Shown: piece by piece, positions 11,026-20,638 of the stretch
Layout: every line of letters starts with the position of its first letter
Numbering within the stretch: the stretch's first letter is position 1
Source: Gnetum montanum
Lineage: Eukaryota > Streptophyta > Gnetopsida > Gnetales > Gnetaceae
Length of the DNA stretch: 30,470 nt
Reading direction: 5' to 3'
Assembly (NCBI GenBank): GCA_015680685.1
Contig: MNCI01025409.1
Span: 70,940 to 101,409 of the forward strand
Program-made: the position numbers and the translations under genes
The notes under the pieces: generated by a model
The model's input: only the letters and a program-made list of their open reading frames with translations
The model's database searches: none
Told to the model about the DNA's origin: nothing

Positions 11026-11895
11026 TGATGAATCTTAAATTGGCTGTGTTGGCTAGGCCTCGTTGATGCATGATTTAATGCATTGATGTGGCCATCAATG
11101 TAGTCTATTTTTGCTTATAAATACATGCTCACCCATCGTGTTTATGACATATCTTGTCATAATCATAGTGGAGCTCTTGTAGTTTTGTCATTTGAAAGTT
11201 AGAATATTTTTCTAAGTGCCCGCAGTACAAGTCAAGAGTGTATAGATCTTTATTCAAGCACTATTGTACCTGAGCATAGTAGCGTGTGCAACAATAAAGA
11301 TAAGCTTTTTGATAACTTTTGTAGCACTTTGAAATAGATTAATTATTTATTTATGTATTTAATGTTTTATGTAATTTTCTTGAATGTTTTTAGTTAAATA
11401 ATTAATTAGGCTAAATCAAGCTAACTAAAGTTAGATTAAATAGTGATTAATTAAGCACATAAGTACAACCACTTCAAGCATATGTTTGGTGCTTAATAAT
11501 CCTAATAACGCTTAATGTTTCGTAATCCAGTAGTGTTAAATGTGTTCATGATGTGTATGACAAGTGGGAACGAATGCTTATGTTAGGATTAGTTAGGTGT
11601 AGCTAGTTAGATTAAATTAGCACTTTAATGATTTTATTTTTATTTATTATTCTTTACCCTTAGGTGACTTAAAACATAAAATATAAAAATGATAAAAGTC
11701 ATATGTCTCAGTTGCACTTAACCATACCTTTGCATTTCACAAGTGTAATTGAGAAGACAACGATTGCAACAGTTAATTTCACTTTCTAGAGACTAGTGTA
11801 CTTAGAAGATTATAACTCTATAGAATCTGACCGGATTGCACGTGAATGCTTAGTGATTCTTATGGTTAGGTGTAGGGTCTACTGGCCACTCATCA
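11026..11895 (+). repeat. 3' LTR of copy B (870 bp)
   Basis: It begins TGATG and ends CATCA, giving TGAT/ATCA termini. Homology to the LTR of copy C (27599-28366) is seen in the TATA region, 'gtgcccgcagta', 'agatctttattc', 'ttgtacctgagca', 'aataaaga', and the end block from 'ctgaccggattgcacgtg' to 'ccactcatca'. Homology to copy B's own 5' LTR can be checked only over its last bases. The sequence after 11895 is unrelated to the element. Confidence 0.85.
11115..11123 (+). promoter_or_regulatory. TATA box of the copy B LTR
   Basis: The sequence ttataaata lies about 90 bp into the LTR. It aligns with tataaata at the same relative place in copies C (27651-27658) and D (29037-29044, minus strand), so it is the conserved U3 promoter element. 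Confidence 0.6.
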
Positions 11896-13700
11896 CTTGT
11901 CTTGAACTAAGATGTGCCTATTTAATTCTATGTTAGAATTTGTGGTAATGGTGGGTTGAAAATGCATTGTTACATAAACACAATAATGTTTCTGTTTAAA
12001 GATTGTTACATAAAAGAAATGTGTTAAGACTATAAAGATTGCTATGTAAAAGCAATGGGTTGAGTATGATACTTCAATGCATTAAGAATGTGATGTCTCT
12101 CTGATTTAAAAATGTGAAAAAACTGTATTTACATATTTTCCCGTGTTTCTTTCAGTGAGTCTAGCTATTCTATATGCTTTTGCTAAGTTGCGTCTTATTT
12201 CTTTCTCATTAGATGCACATTTTCTGAGTTACCCAATTGAACATACTAGTTGATTTGTATAGCCAATTAACCATGATTTACTGTACAGTGTCGACCTTTA
12301 CAGGTATAACCATGATTTACTGTATAGTGTCTACCTTTACAGGTATCTCATTGAAGTCTGATAGGGTTCAGCTAAACTAAAACTTAACCTGTCTCAGAAA
12401 CACTGCGGTATAAACAAAATCCTTTAAAGTGTGAAATGATTCAAATACTGCATATTAATATTTAGCATGGTGAAAAGCAATACTGAGAACCATTATAGTC
12501 ACCTTATAGCAAACTATATCTGAGATAAAAATGACTGTCTGAGTTTAAACAGTAAACATTTCATTGCGAAGTTCAAGTACGTTTGCATTTGAATAAAAAT
12601 TGTTTGTTTTATTTTCATGTGCCAAATCTAATTAGAAGTGAAGCAACAGGGATTCACCAAAGAGAAGTTAGTTTTTAAAATTAAATATTGATTGGAATTG
12701 CATTTAAGAGAAGGATAAACTTAACTGCACCGACATGACGGTGTAGGCATTCAAGGAAATAAGTTAAAAAATTAATAAACATCAAAGTATATCATATTTT
12801 AGGGAATGAAGGATAAAGCATCCACAATAATCATAGTTATATATATGTTGGATTGTCACAGGGCGAATCATATCTTAAGCAATTTGGTTCAAATTTTATA
12901 GCTCAACTCCTCCTTCATTGAATGGTTTTAAATTTAAAATGTCCATTTAGAAGGAATCCCTCCAAATTCATCTAGCAGTAGACAAAAGAGTTTCAGCACT
13001 ATTTTACAGGGCAACACCAATCATTGTTAAAAAGAATTAACTGCTAGATGTATGTTCTTCATTGGTTATAAAAATGTTCAAGGGTATTATCATTTGTTAA
13101 GGATCTTTAGCCATTATCATCAATATTGTCAATGTTCTACATTTATGAAGTTTAAAGTATTAACTCCATATTAAAGGAAGATTACAAGAACATTAGTCCA
13201 TTTCAAGATCAAATTTTAAATCATGATACTAAATTGCCTGAAGCAGCAAGGACCACATTTATTTTATCAAGGCACCCTTTCATATTAATGATCAAAGGTA
13301 TTTGGTTTAAAGAAGTGATGAAGTAGCATTGCACTGTATACAATTAAGCAACAATCCAAAGTACATAATGTAACTGTAAAATTCCCTACTAGCCTTTATT
13401 GATTTTGTTGCAGGCTTTGGTTTAGAGAAAGAAAGAGCAGTGATGTGTACATGTGAAGCTGTGTTCCTTCACTACAAGACTGAGAAAATGCTATGGTGCA
13501 AATTGTTACAAGTCACCAGTATTTCACACAGCTAGTATGCACATACAAACCACATTTGAGTTATCAAAATCTGAAAACATGAGGAGAGCCAAAATTGGAT
13601 AAAGCATTTCCATGGTTTGCAGGTAAATAGGTAATGCCATAATGCAGATGTAGATATGAAAATTGATGCATTCATCTCCCAGAAAAAGACATACATGGAA
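11896..13700. other. AT-rich intergenic region without a supported gene
   Basis: No coding region, RNA gene or element end could be recognised. It holds one short tandem duplication (12269-12346, listed separately) and AT-rich sequence that should include the 3' untranslated region and polyadenylation sites of the kinase gene on the minus strand, which I cannot place. Confidence 0.5.
12269..12346. repeat. 39-bp tandem duplication
   Basis: Two head-to-tail copies of a 39-bp unit beginning aaccatgatttactgta (12269-12307 and 12308-12346). They differ at only a few positions (tacagtgtcg against tatagtgtct). This is probably a recent local slippage or unequal-exchange event. Confidence 0.9.
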
Positions 13701-13762
13701 TGACTAATCTGAAGAAAATGTTGAATTTTCAGCTTCTACAGTTTTGTGGTTGAACTTTCACC

Positions 13763-16700
13763 TTATACCATTCTGTGGAGAAGAGGCGGTTGTACTTCCA
13801 CCATTTTAATAATGCCTTCCAAGTTTCCTGGTACTGTCATTTGATTTTGCAAGTTTTTGGTACTAATAGATCGTAGATACCTCTCAACTTGTTTCATGCT
13901 AGGCCTCATGGAAGGGTTTTGGCAAGTGCATCTTAAACCTACTATCAAAATGCTTTCCACAACTGACATTTCTTCAACTTTATCTATCTGGATTCCTCCT
14001 CCATCTTCATCTGCCATTTTTAAAATACTTTTCAGCATGTGTCTTCTTTCTTCACCAGCTTTCCCCTCCAATGCCATGGAGATCCACAATGGCAATGTGA
14101 GATTCCCTGAAAACGTTTCATGTGTAGGCTTCAATCTTGTCATGACTTCCAAAATAACCATGCCAAAGCTGTATACATCACCTTTGATAGATACTCGTTC
14201 CCCAATTCCGTACTCTGAAACCATTTCTTGAAGTTTAGTATATGTAACTTATCATTATAGGAAAAGGAAATTAAAGAAAATGAAAAGGGAAAAGGAATAC
14301 CTGGAGGAATATAACCAACAGAGCCTTTAAGAGAAAGAGAAGAGGATGTTGCTGGACCATCAAAATGTTCATTTATGAGGTGAGATATTCCAAAATCAGA
14401 GATCTTCACAGTCATATCTTCATCCAACAATACGTTCTCTGGTTTGATGTCGCAATGAATGACCTGAAAATTACAATCGTGATGCAAATATCCAAGTCCT
14501 GTGGCTAACTCTGTTAATACTTTTATTCTGATAGGCAATGTTAAGGGGGTCAACTGACCATCTTCTGTGTCATAAAGAAGAGAATGAAGATTGTCGTTAC
14601 TCATAAAAGGCAATACCAGGGCTTTTAATTCATTAGACCATACCATAGTGATAATCTTCAAAATGTTGCGATGTCTTATTTTCGTTAATACATCATATTC
14701 CTTTTTGAAGCTTTTATCAGTTCCACTCTGGTTTGCAGAAGAGAGACATTTTATAGCAACCACCATTCCAGAACTTAAAACACCTCTGTAGACTTTTCCA
14801 TGGCTGCCTTCGCCTACCAAGTTTGAAGGGCTGAAATTGTCTGTGGCTCTTTGAAGTTCTTTTACAGATAAGAAATTTTCACCTATCCTTGGAGTTTCCC
14901 CTCTGGATGTTTTGACTCTTTTGAAAATGAATAAAATCCCTGCAACAACCAGCAGCAAAAGAAAACCTAGAATGGCAAGCACAATTTTCAGAATATTGTT
15001 TGTGTTTAAGTGAGAACTGTGTCTCTTATGGGGAGATACTGGACAAGCTTTGAGGGCAAAACATCTTCCACATAACTTTGAGTTCCCAAGGAATGACCAT
15101 CGGGTTAATCTTCGCTTTTTAATGGAGCTATGCAGACACGGCACTTGTCCTTCAAAGTCATTGTAGGAGAAGTTCAAAAAATGAAGAGCCGAATGATTCA
15201 ACAGAGACGCAGGCACAGGTCCGGAAAAGTTATTACCAGACAGATCTATGCTCTGTAACTGTGTTAGCTTACTCCCGATTATTTTGGAAAGGTTGCCGCT
15301 CAAAGTATTGAGAGAGAGATTGATTTGGCGGGCATCCAACCAGCTATCCATATAACGTGCAATGTTTCCCGAAAGCTGATTTCTTGAAAGATTTATAAAC
15401 TGTGCCATCTGCAATCCTGCTATTCCTGGAGGCACCTGTCCTGTCAAAGCATTTCCTGACAAATCAAAATGAAACACAATGCTTTTGAGACCGGCAACCT
15501 CTGGTGGTATTGGCCCTGAGAAATTGTTTTCGGAGAGTACAAGGTCTTCAAGAACAGGGCAGTTGCCTATCTCTGAAGGAATTTTACTGGACAGCAGGTT
15601 TCTACCAAGGTTCAGCCTCCGCAGATTGACGAGTTTGGCAATATCAGCAGGGATAGAACCTGACAATCTATTTTCAGAGAGATGCAGATATGCAAGTGAC
15701 TTATTCATGAGGGATATCTCACTTGGAATGTTGCCCTGTAGTTTGTTTCCGTCGAGGTTAATGCGTTCCAGTGATTTTAGATTTGTAATTTGGGGAGGAA
15801 TGGTGCCGCTTAATACGTTACCATAAAGATCCAGAATAACAAGAGATGATAAATTTCCTAGGCTTGGGGGGATGTTGCCAGAGATGGCGTTGCCATGCAA
15901 GCACAATTGCTGAAGATTTGGTAAGGAGCTTCCAAAGTTGGGCGGTAACGTTCCCTCAAAATTGTTATAAAAGAGGAACAGATGGGTAAGACTGGAGCAA
16001 TTGGATAGACTATTCAGAATTGGAATAGGCTGCCGGGGGCTGCGCACGCCACTGTTGAAATGATTAGAGTAGAGAGTAAGACCAAGCAGTTGAGCACTGA
16101 ATGTCCCCAACCACGACGGCGGTGTTCCAGACAATTTATTTTCCCCCAAGAAGAGACACTGAAGATGCGTGAGATTCCGCTATGACCCGGGGATATTGCC
16201 CGTGAATCCGTTCCGAAATAAACTCAGCCACTGCAAACTGTTAAAGCTGCCAATCCAGCTAGGAAGATCACCTTGCAACTTGTTACCGTGTAATTCCAGA
16301 TGTGTAAGAGCTGTGAGGTTGCGTAAACAGGGGGAAATGGTTCCATTCAGATTGTTCATGGAAAGGAAAAGTCCTGTGAGACGAGAGAGACGGCCAAGGG
16401 AGCAAGGAATAAAACCCCTTAAATGATTACCGTCAAGATCAAGAGAAGTCAAGGATGAAGATAGGTTGCCTAGCTCAGCAGGGATGACACCGTGAAGGTT
16501 GTTCTCAGCGAGGGAAAGCTCTTCAAGTTTGTTGAGTGCTCCTAACCAGGAAGGGGCTTGTCCGCTCAACTTATTCTGGTTAAAATTTAGCCGTTTAAGG
16601 TCTTGGAGTCTGGCAAGAGACTGAGGAATCTCACCACTCAAGTTATTTGAATACAGATAAAGAAATTGCAGAGAAGAAATGTTTCCTAACTGATAAGGAA

Positions 16701-17163
16701 TTTTGCCATCAAATTCATTGATACACAGATCCAACACTTTAAGCCTATGCAATGTGCCAAGGGATGGTGGGATTGTACCAGAGAAAGTGTTATTTGCAAT
16801 ATCAAGTACCTGCAGTAATGATAAGTTGGAGAGGTGAGGAGACAGGGATCCGCGTAATGTTGCGTTCTCCAGAATGATTTCCACAACTCGGCCTGGATAT
16901 TGGGTTGAGCAGGTGATTCCAGTCCAACTGCATGCAGTTGCATTTGGAGTAGCAGCGGCTTCATCCCAATTTTTGAGAAGAGAGAGTGGATCGCTGGTGA
17001 TGGATTTCTTGAATTGAATCAATGCTCTCAAATCGTTCAGGGCTCCTTCTTGGTCATCATCTGTGCGAGAATGAACTTCAATGAAGAGAAAGCACAGGCA
17101 AAGGAGCAACAACAACAATTCACGACACACAACAGAAGAAGAAAGGGTTGTTGCAGAAGCCAT
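13763..17163 (-). CDS. LRR receptor-like kinase, non-RD, subfamily XII type; one in-frame stop
   Basis: This is a plasma-membrane receptor kinase in two exons, 17163-14301 and 14214-13763 (1104 codons plus stop). The start is MASATT at 17163, because the upstream in-frame Met at 17208 lies inside the TATA region. Order along the protein: signal peptide (about 1-32, Leu-rich), LRRNT domain with CSWTGITC (about 76-83), about 24 LRRs (94-678), a Cys pair near 700 (CGRCFALKAC), a transmembrane helix (about 724-746), and a Ser/Thr kinase. Kinase motifs are G-loop GEGSHGKVY (about 784-792), VAIKCL with the ATP lysine near 804, HCDIKPENVLL (about 903-913), SDFG (near 923), GYIPPEYG, DVYSFG and MRPSMKQV. 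HCD in place of HRD makes it a non-RD kinase, as in FLS2, EFR and Xa21, and the intron position in the kinase also fits that group. Such proteins usually sense microbial or peptide ligands; the ligand here is unknown. A TAG at codon 328 interrupts LRR 11; everything else is open. Confidence 0.93.
14215..14300 (-). other. Intron of the receptor kinase (86 bp, phase 1)
   Basis: On the minus strand the junctions read CCTCCAG|GTATTC at the donor and TTTCAG|AGTACG at the acceptor. Joining them restores PPEYG with Glu split after its first base, which is the expected kinase sequence after GSVGYI. The intron is AT/pyrimidine-rich. Without splicing, the exon 1 frame would run on into an unrelated tail ending at 14140. 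Confidence 0.95.
16180..16182 (-). other. In-frame premature stop (TAG) in the receptor kinase
   Basis: The sequence reads IPGS-stop-RNLTHLQ in LRR 11. The repeat pattern places a leucine here, so TTG to TAG (a single T to A) is the simplest origin. The frame is unchanged on both sides and no other stop occurs in 1104 codons. Unspoiled translation would end at about residue 327, giving a secreted LRR fragment without membrane anchor or kinase. It could be a true null allele, a young pseudogene or a base-call error. Confidence 0.9.
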
Positions 17164-17209
17164 TGTGTCACACAACTCGGTTACTTGCCTGACAATGCAA
17201 AGCAACAAA

Positions 17210-17216
17210 ATTTATA
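17210..17216 (-). promoter_or_regulatory. Probable TATA box of the receptor kinase
   Basis: On the minus strand TATAAAT lies about 47-53 bases before the chosen ATG. This would place transcription start some 30 bases downstream and give a very short leader. It also supports MASATT rather than the upstream Met as the start, since that Met codon (17208) lies next to the box, upstream of the expected transcription start. Confidence 0.55.
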
Positions 17217-17370
17217 TGCACCGCTACTCGTATACATGTCGGTTTGCAAAATTGCGCGGACCTGAACGTTTCCACAAAAGTCTACGGATACCTCCCTACA
17301 CCTAAACCTAAATTTGAGCAGAAGTTTTTCCTTTCGACAAAGTTCCAGAGAGTCCGCATAACTTTTCCAC

Positions 17371-17826
17371 AAAATTTTAGTCCACAACTTTTCCACACAA
17401 AATTCCCGAAAGTTGGCATAAGTTTTCCACAATTTTAGTCCACATAACTTTTCCACAAAACTTATCGTTGTGGTTGTGAACGTGGATGTAGTGGGTTGGC
17501 TGTGGTTGACAACGTGGATGTAGTGGGTTGGGGGAGTTGGAAATGGGTCAAAAGTCATGTGCCGTAATAGCATGGGTAGTGAAACAAAATTTTAGTATAA
17601 CTTTTTCACAAAACTTAGGGTTGTGGTTGTGAATGTGAATGTAGTGCATTGGTGGAGTTGAAAATGGGTGAGCCGTTAGGTAATAGCATGGGCATTGAAT
17701 ACAAAATTTTAGTCTACATAACTTTTCCACAAAACTTATAGCTGGGGTTGTGAATGTGGACGTAGTGGGTTGGTAGAGTTGGAAATGGGTCAACATTTAT
17801 GTGCCATAATAGCATGGGCATTGAAG
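17371..17826. repeat. Minisatellite-like tandem repeats upstream of the receptor kinase
   Basis: Three imperfect units start with aattttagtccacataactt-like sequence at 17431, 17588 and 17705 (spacings 157 and 117 bp); a partial unit starts near 17371. Each unit continues through ttccacaaaactta, a 'ttgtggttgtgaatgtgg' part, 'gtagtgggttgg', 'gagttggaaatgggt' and 'taatagcatggg'. The first unit is longer because its 'gtggatgtagtgggttgg' part is itself duplicated. The array lies 200-660 bp upstream of the start codon and so may fall within the promoter. Any regulatory effect is not shown. Confidence 0.85.
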
Positions 17827-17962
17827 AGTCATAAGTTTGGATTAAAGAAGATCGAAGATTGAAGATCGACTAAAAATTATTGGTGTTTATTGTTCAAGCC
17901 TAAGCTTCTTTATTAAATTTAGTATGGCATTTGTTTGGTTAATAAAGTGACTATGGTTAAGT

Positions 17963-18052
17963 GGTTAGCTCATTATAATATAGGTACACCATAAGATATA
18001 TAGTTTAATTGGTTAGCTCATTATAATATAGGCACACCCCAAGATATATAAC
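17963..18052. repeat. 48-bp tandem duplication, AT-rich
   Basis: The units start with ggttagctcattataata at 17963 and 18011, each followed by 'taggtacacc' or 'taggcacacc' and 'aagatatata'. Probably local duplication. Confidence 0.85.
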
Positions 18053-18217
18053 CTAATTAAAACTTTATAACTCAGCATTTCTCACCAAATTTGAACCTAT
18101 CACTTAGAGATTTTAAATTAAGAGTCTTACTATTAGGCTAACACCTCATTGTTCCAATGGCATTTTGACAACATAAGGGATTCATCATAATTCTAATGAC
18201 ATTTGAGAAATGGGGAA

Positions 18218-18489
18218 GTGGGGAAAAACTCTTATGTGAGAAAATAATAAGTTTTACATCTATTAGTAGAATCAAAAATTACAAGTACTTGTTTTTTCAA
18301 CACTACTTATTAGTAAATAGTGTATTATTAAGCATGACTAATGCATATGAGAGGTGGGGAATGACTCTTACTTGAGAAGTGATAGGTTTTATATCGAGCA
18401 GTAGAATCACACATTACAAGTAGTTGTTTTTCCAACCCTACTTGTAGTTAGTAAATAATGTATTATTAAGTATGACTAAGGCATATGAT
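18218..18489. repeat. 136-bp tandem duplication, AT-rich
   Basis: Two diverged copies (18218-18353 and 18354-18489) share gtgggga, 'ttacaagtacttgttttt' or 'ttacaagtagttgttttt', 'agtaaatagtgtattatta' or 'agtaaataatgtattatta', and the ending 'gcatatgaga' or 'gcatatgata'. The second copy is the immediate continuation of the first. No coding potential was seen. Confidence 0.85.
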
Positions 18490-18760
18490 AAGATATTTGC
18501 ACTTGTAACAAGAAAGATTAAGGGCTTGTTCTCATTAATTATTATAACTAGGGTATTTCTCTCATAGGAAAATGGGTTGCAAAGTACATTAATGGAGATA
18601 ATGTTTAGATGTTCCTTTTAAGAAATAGACTTATGCAAGGAAAATTTAAAAATGTAACAATTGGTCTTCTAATAATTTTCTTCATAATATTCTTTTTTCT
18701 CATGCCATTTCTATTCCTAGTTCTTCAATTCTTAAACAAATTCGAAAAACATACTGCAAG
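18490..18760. other. AT-rich spacer up to the insertion site of element E
   Basis: I see no gene or repeat here. The stretch ends at the 5-bp target site gttag that is duplicated by element E. Confidence 0.5.
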
Positions 18761-18765
18761 GTTAG
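18761..18765. repeat. Left target site duplication of element E (gttag)
   Basis: These five bases directly before the TG of the 5' LTR are identical to the five bases after the 3' LTR (27042-27046). Five bases is the duplication length made by Ty3/gypsy integrases. Confidence 0.9.
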
Positions 18766-19163
18766 TGAAACACCACTAATTTCGGGCTAGCACTTTGAAG
18801 CAAAAGTGACTCAAGCTCTTTCTAACATTCGGGAGGCAAAAATTTGACTAAGGTAGGTCACTCACACTGGCTTCCCATGGTAACTCATGCTGGTTTGCCT
18901 GGGAACTCACGTTGGTTTGCCTGGGAACTCACGTTGCCTGCAAATTTTCACACTCACGCTGTGGTCATGCTGCAGCGTGAGTCTAGCGTGACCAACTTTG
19001 GAAGCCCAAAATTGAGTCAAAATGACTTGAGTTCAAGGTGCAAATCATCCTTAGGGCTCAGCATCGACAACCTCCAGTTCCAACCTTTAGAAAATTCTAG
19101 TTTCAAAGTCCAAAATGGCAATTTTTGCAGGTCACGCTGAGGACACGTTGCAGCATGAGTGCA

Positions 19164-19255
19164 GCGTGACCACTATTCACAACGTAATCACTATTCACAG
19201 CATGACCACTATTCATCAGTGTAAACACTATTCATTAGCGTGAACACTATTCATG
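19164..19255 (+). repeat. 18-19 bp tandem repeat in the 5' LTR of E (5 units)
   Basis: Five units of the form gcgtgaccactattcaca start at 19164, 19182, 19200, 19219 and 19238. The same five-unit array is in the 3' LTR. It lies upstream of the TATA box in the U3 part, a common place for enhancer-like repeats in LTRs. Confidence 0.9.
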
Positions 19256-19681
19256 CCCCCGACAAAAGCACTCCAAACACATGCTAAGGACACGCCAGGA
19301 CCAAATCAACTCACGTTGGGAGCCTTGGTGGAATAGAAACACCTCAAACGGCCACAAAACTACTCAAATCGACATCCTGTAGCAGTAGATTCAAGGACCA
19401 AGAAGTTTCAAGCGAGCCAGAGTCGATCCCTCTTGATTTTCTTTGTAAATCTTCATTTGTGGGCTTGTCAGGCCCTCACGGTCCAAATTGTATGTACTCC
19501 CATGGGCTTGAGTAACCCACAAGTTGTAAGATGCAATGTACCTGGTCAAGAACATAGCCTGCCTACACACGACCAACTCACACATAGCTGTCTACCAAAC
19601 CCGTGTCACACGATCCTGTTTCCTCTCATCTCTTGGTCGTTGATTCCATCCACGGATTTTGTGCTTGAGCCCAACCAAACC

Positions 19682-19690
19682 CTATAAATA
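19682..19690 (+). promoter_or_regulatory. TATA box of the 5' LTR of E
   Basis: The context accctataaatacc is kept exactly in the 3' LTR (26475-26488). It is preceded by C-rich sequence and followed by transcript-like leader sequence. This is the likely element promoter. Confidence 0.65.
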
Positions 19691-20247
19691 CCTTGTCAAT
19701 TCACTTAAATGAGGTCAACAATTTTGAAGAAAGAGAAAATTTGAACCTTGGATGCTCAGGCACACAAGACTCCTAGCATCCAAGCACCTGCAAACACATT
19801 ACCACATCACTCCGAGGCTTAGTGCTTGACTTGCTATCACACACGCAACTACGCTTTGATCGGTGCACACTCTTGTTAAACAATACAATACAGTTTCATT
19901 ATTTCCTTCCATTTATATTGTTTACTCTGTTTACGCTTTGTTTACAATATAGCTTTGTTTATGCTTCGTTTACAATTCAATCTTTGTTTACGCTCTACAC
20001 TCTGTTTACATTTCGTGTCACTACTTGCATTCCATTTACATTCTGTTTACGATAACCCCAACATTAGTCGTAGCTTACGTTCGGGGAAGTCCTTGGTTGA
20101 TTTGCGTGCAAACCATCCAAAGCACTCTGCCTTCATTCTCTTTTCCAACTTGCCCTCGGGTAAACGTAGGGTTAGCTATGCTTGCCCAACAATCTTTTGG
20201 TGTCTGTTTTCCCTTCTAGCCTTACACTGACGATTTAGGTCAGTATA

Positions 20248-20638
20248 GTAAAATGATGCTAGAAGGAGGACTGAACATGTTTACCATTTAATCAAAACCC
20301 TGATCACGCTACCTGTTCAAACGTTGCGCAAACCAAGTGCTGAAACTCACGCTCACACTACAATAGTCACGTTGCACGCTGCTACAGTACTCACGCTGCA
20401 CGTTGCTATAGTAGTCACGCTACTACAGTACTCACGCTACACGCTGCTATAGTACCGCTATAGTACTACTACAATGTCGCTACAGTGTTTTTCCAACAAA
20501 AATAAACAAAATGCATCCATTTCAAAGCCAAATTCACCCTAATTCGCACCTAACTTCAAGCCAGTCTAAGTACTGACTACCGCCAACATGGATCACCTTG
20601 TCTAATACATATAATACACACAACATAATGATTTCGAG
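20248..20638 (+). other. Untranslated leader of element E with CACGCTG/CTATAGTA repeats
   Basis: Between 20344 and 20485 the words cacgctgc, gctacagtact and gctatagta recur many times in loosely tandem fashion. The same cacgctg word is frequent in the LTRs (18950-19140). The region precedes gag, where packaging and dimerisation signals normally lie; that role is inference. Confidence 0.7.
20254..20271 (+). other. Candidate primer binding site of element E
   Basis: The sequence tgatgctagaaggaggac begins six bases after the LTR end. A TGG start is expected for a site complementary to the CCA end of a tRNA; here TGA may be a G to A change. I could not assign the tRNA. Confidence 0.4.

Larger units (their letters stand above)
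841..11895 (+). mobile_element. Decayed Ty3/gypsy LTR retrotransposon (copy B), Athila-like layout
   Basis: Element of about 11 kb in the order LTR stub, tRNA-Asp primer site, gag, RT, RNase H, integrase, polypurine-like tract, 2-kb spacer, third coding region, polypurine tract, 3' LTR. The RT-RNaseH-integrase order defines Ty3/gypsy. tRNA-Asp priming, no visible chromodomain after the integrase, and an extra coding region after pol in the env position resemble the Athila/Calypso group; this assignment is inference. All coding parts carry stops and frameshifts, and the element cannot be autonomous. The 5' LTR is reduced to roughly its last 15-25 bases, so no LTR-LTR age or target duplication can be read. 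Copies A, C and D in this window belong to the same family. Confidence 0.8.
18766..20247 (+). repeat. 5' LTR of element E (1482 bp)
   Basis: It begins TGAAACACCAC and ends with ggtcagtata, against ggtcagtaca in the 3' LTR, so the final CA has become TA. It is co-linear with the 3' LTR along its length. In the last roughly 195 bases I counted about 18 mismatches, nearly all transitions, so the insertion is old. Confidence 0.93.

Noticed and set aside
17164-17208. Upstream in-frame Met (MLLCIVRQV...) as the start of the receptor kinase
   Set aside because: It lies next to the TATA box at 17210-17216, upstream of the expected transcription start; the signal peptide is well formed from MASATT.
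17301-17314. Telomere-like or telo-box sequence (cctaaacctaaa) upstream of the receptor kinase
   Set aside because: Only two imperfect units; too short to mean anything.
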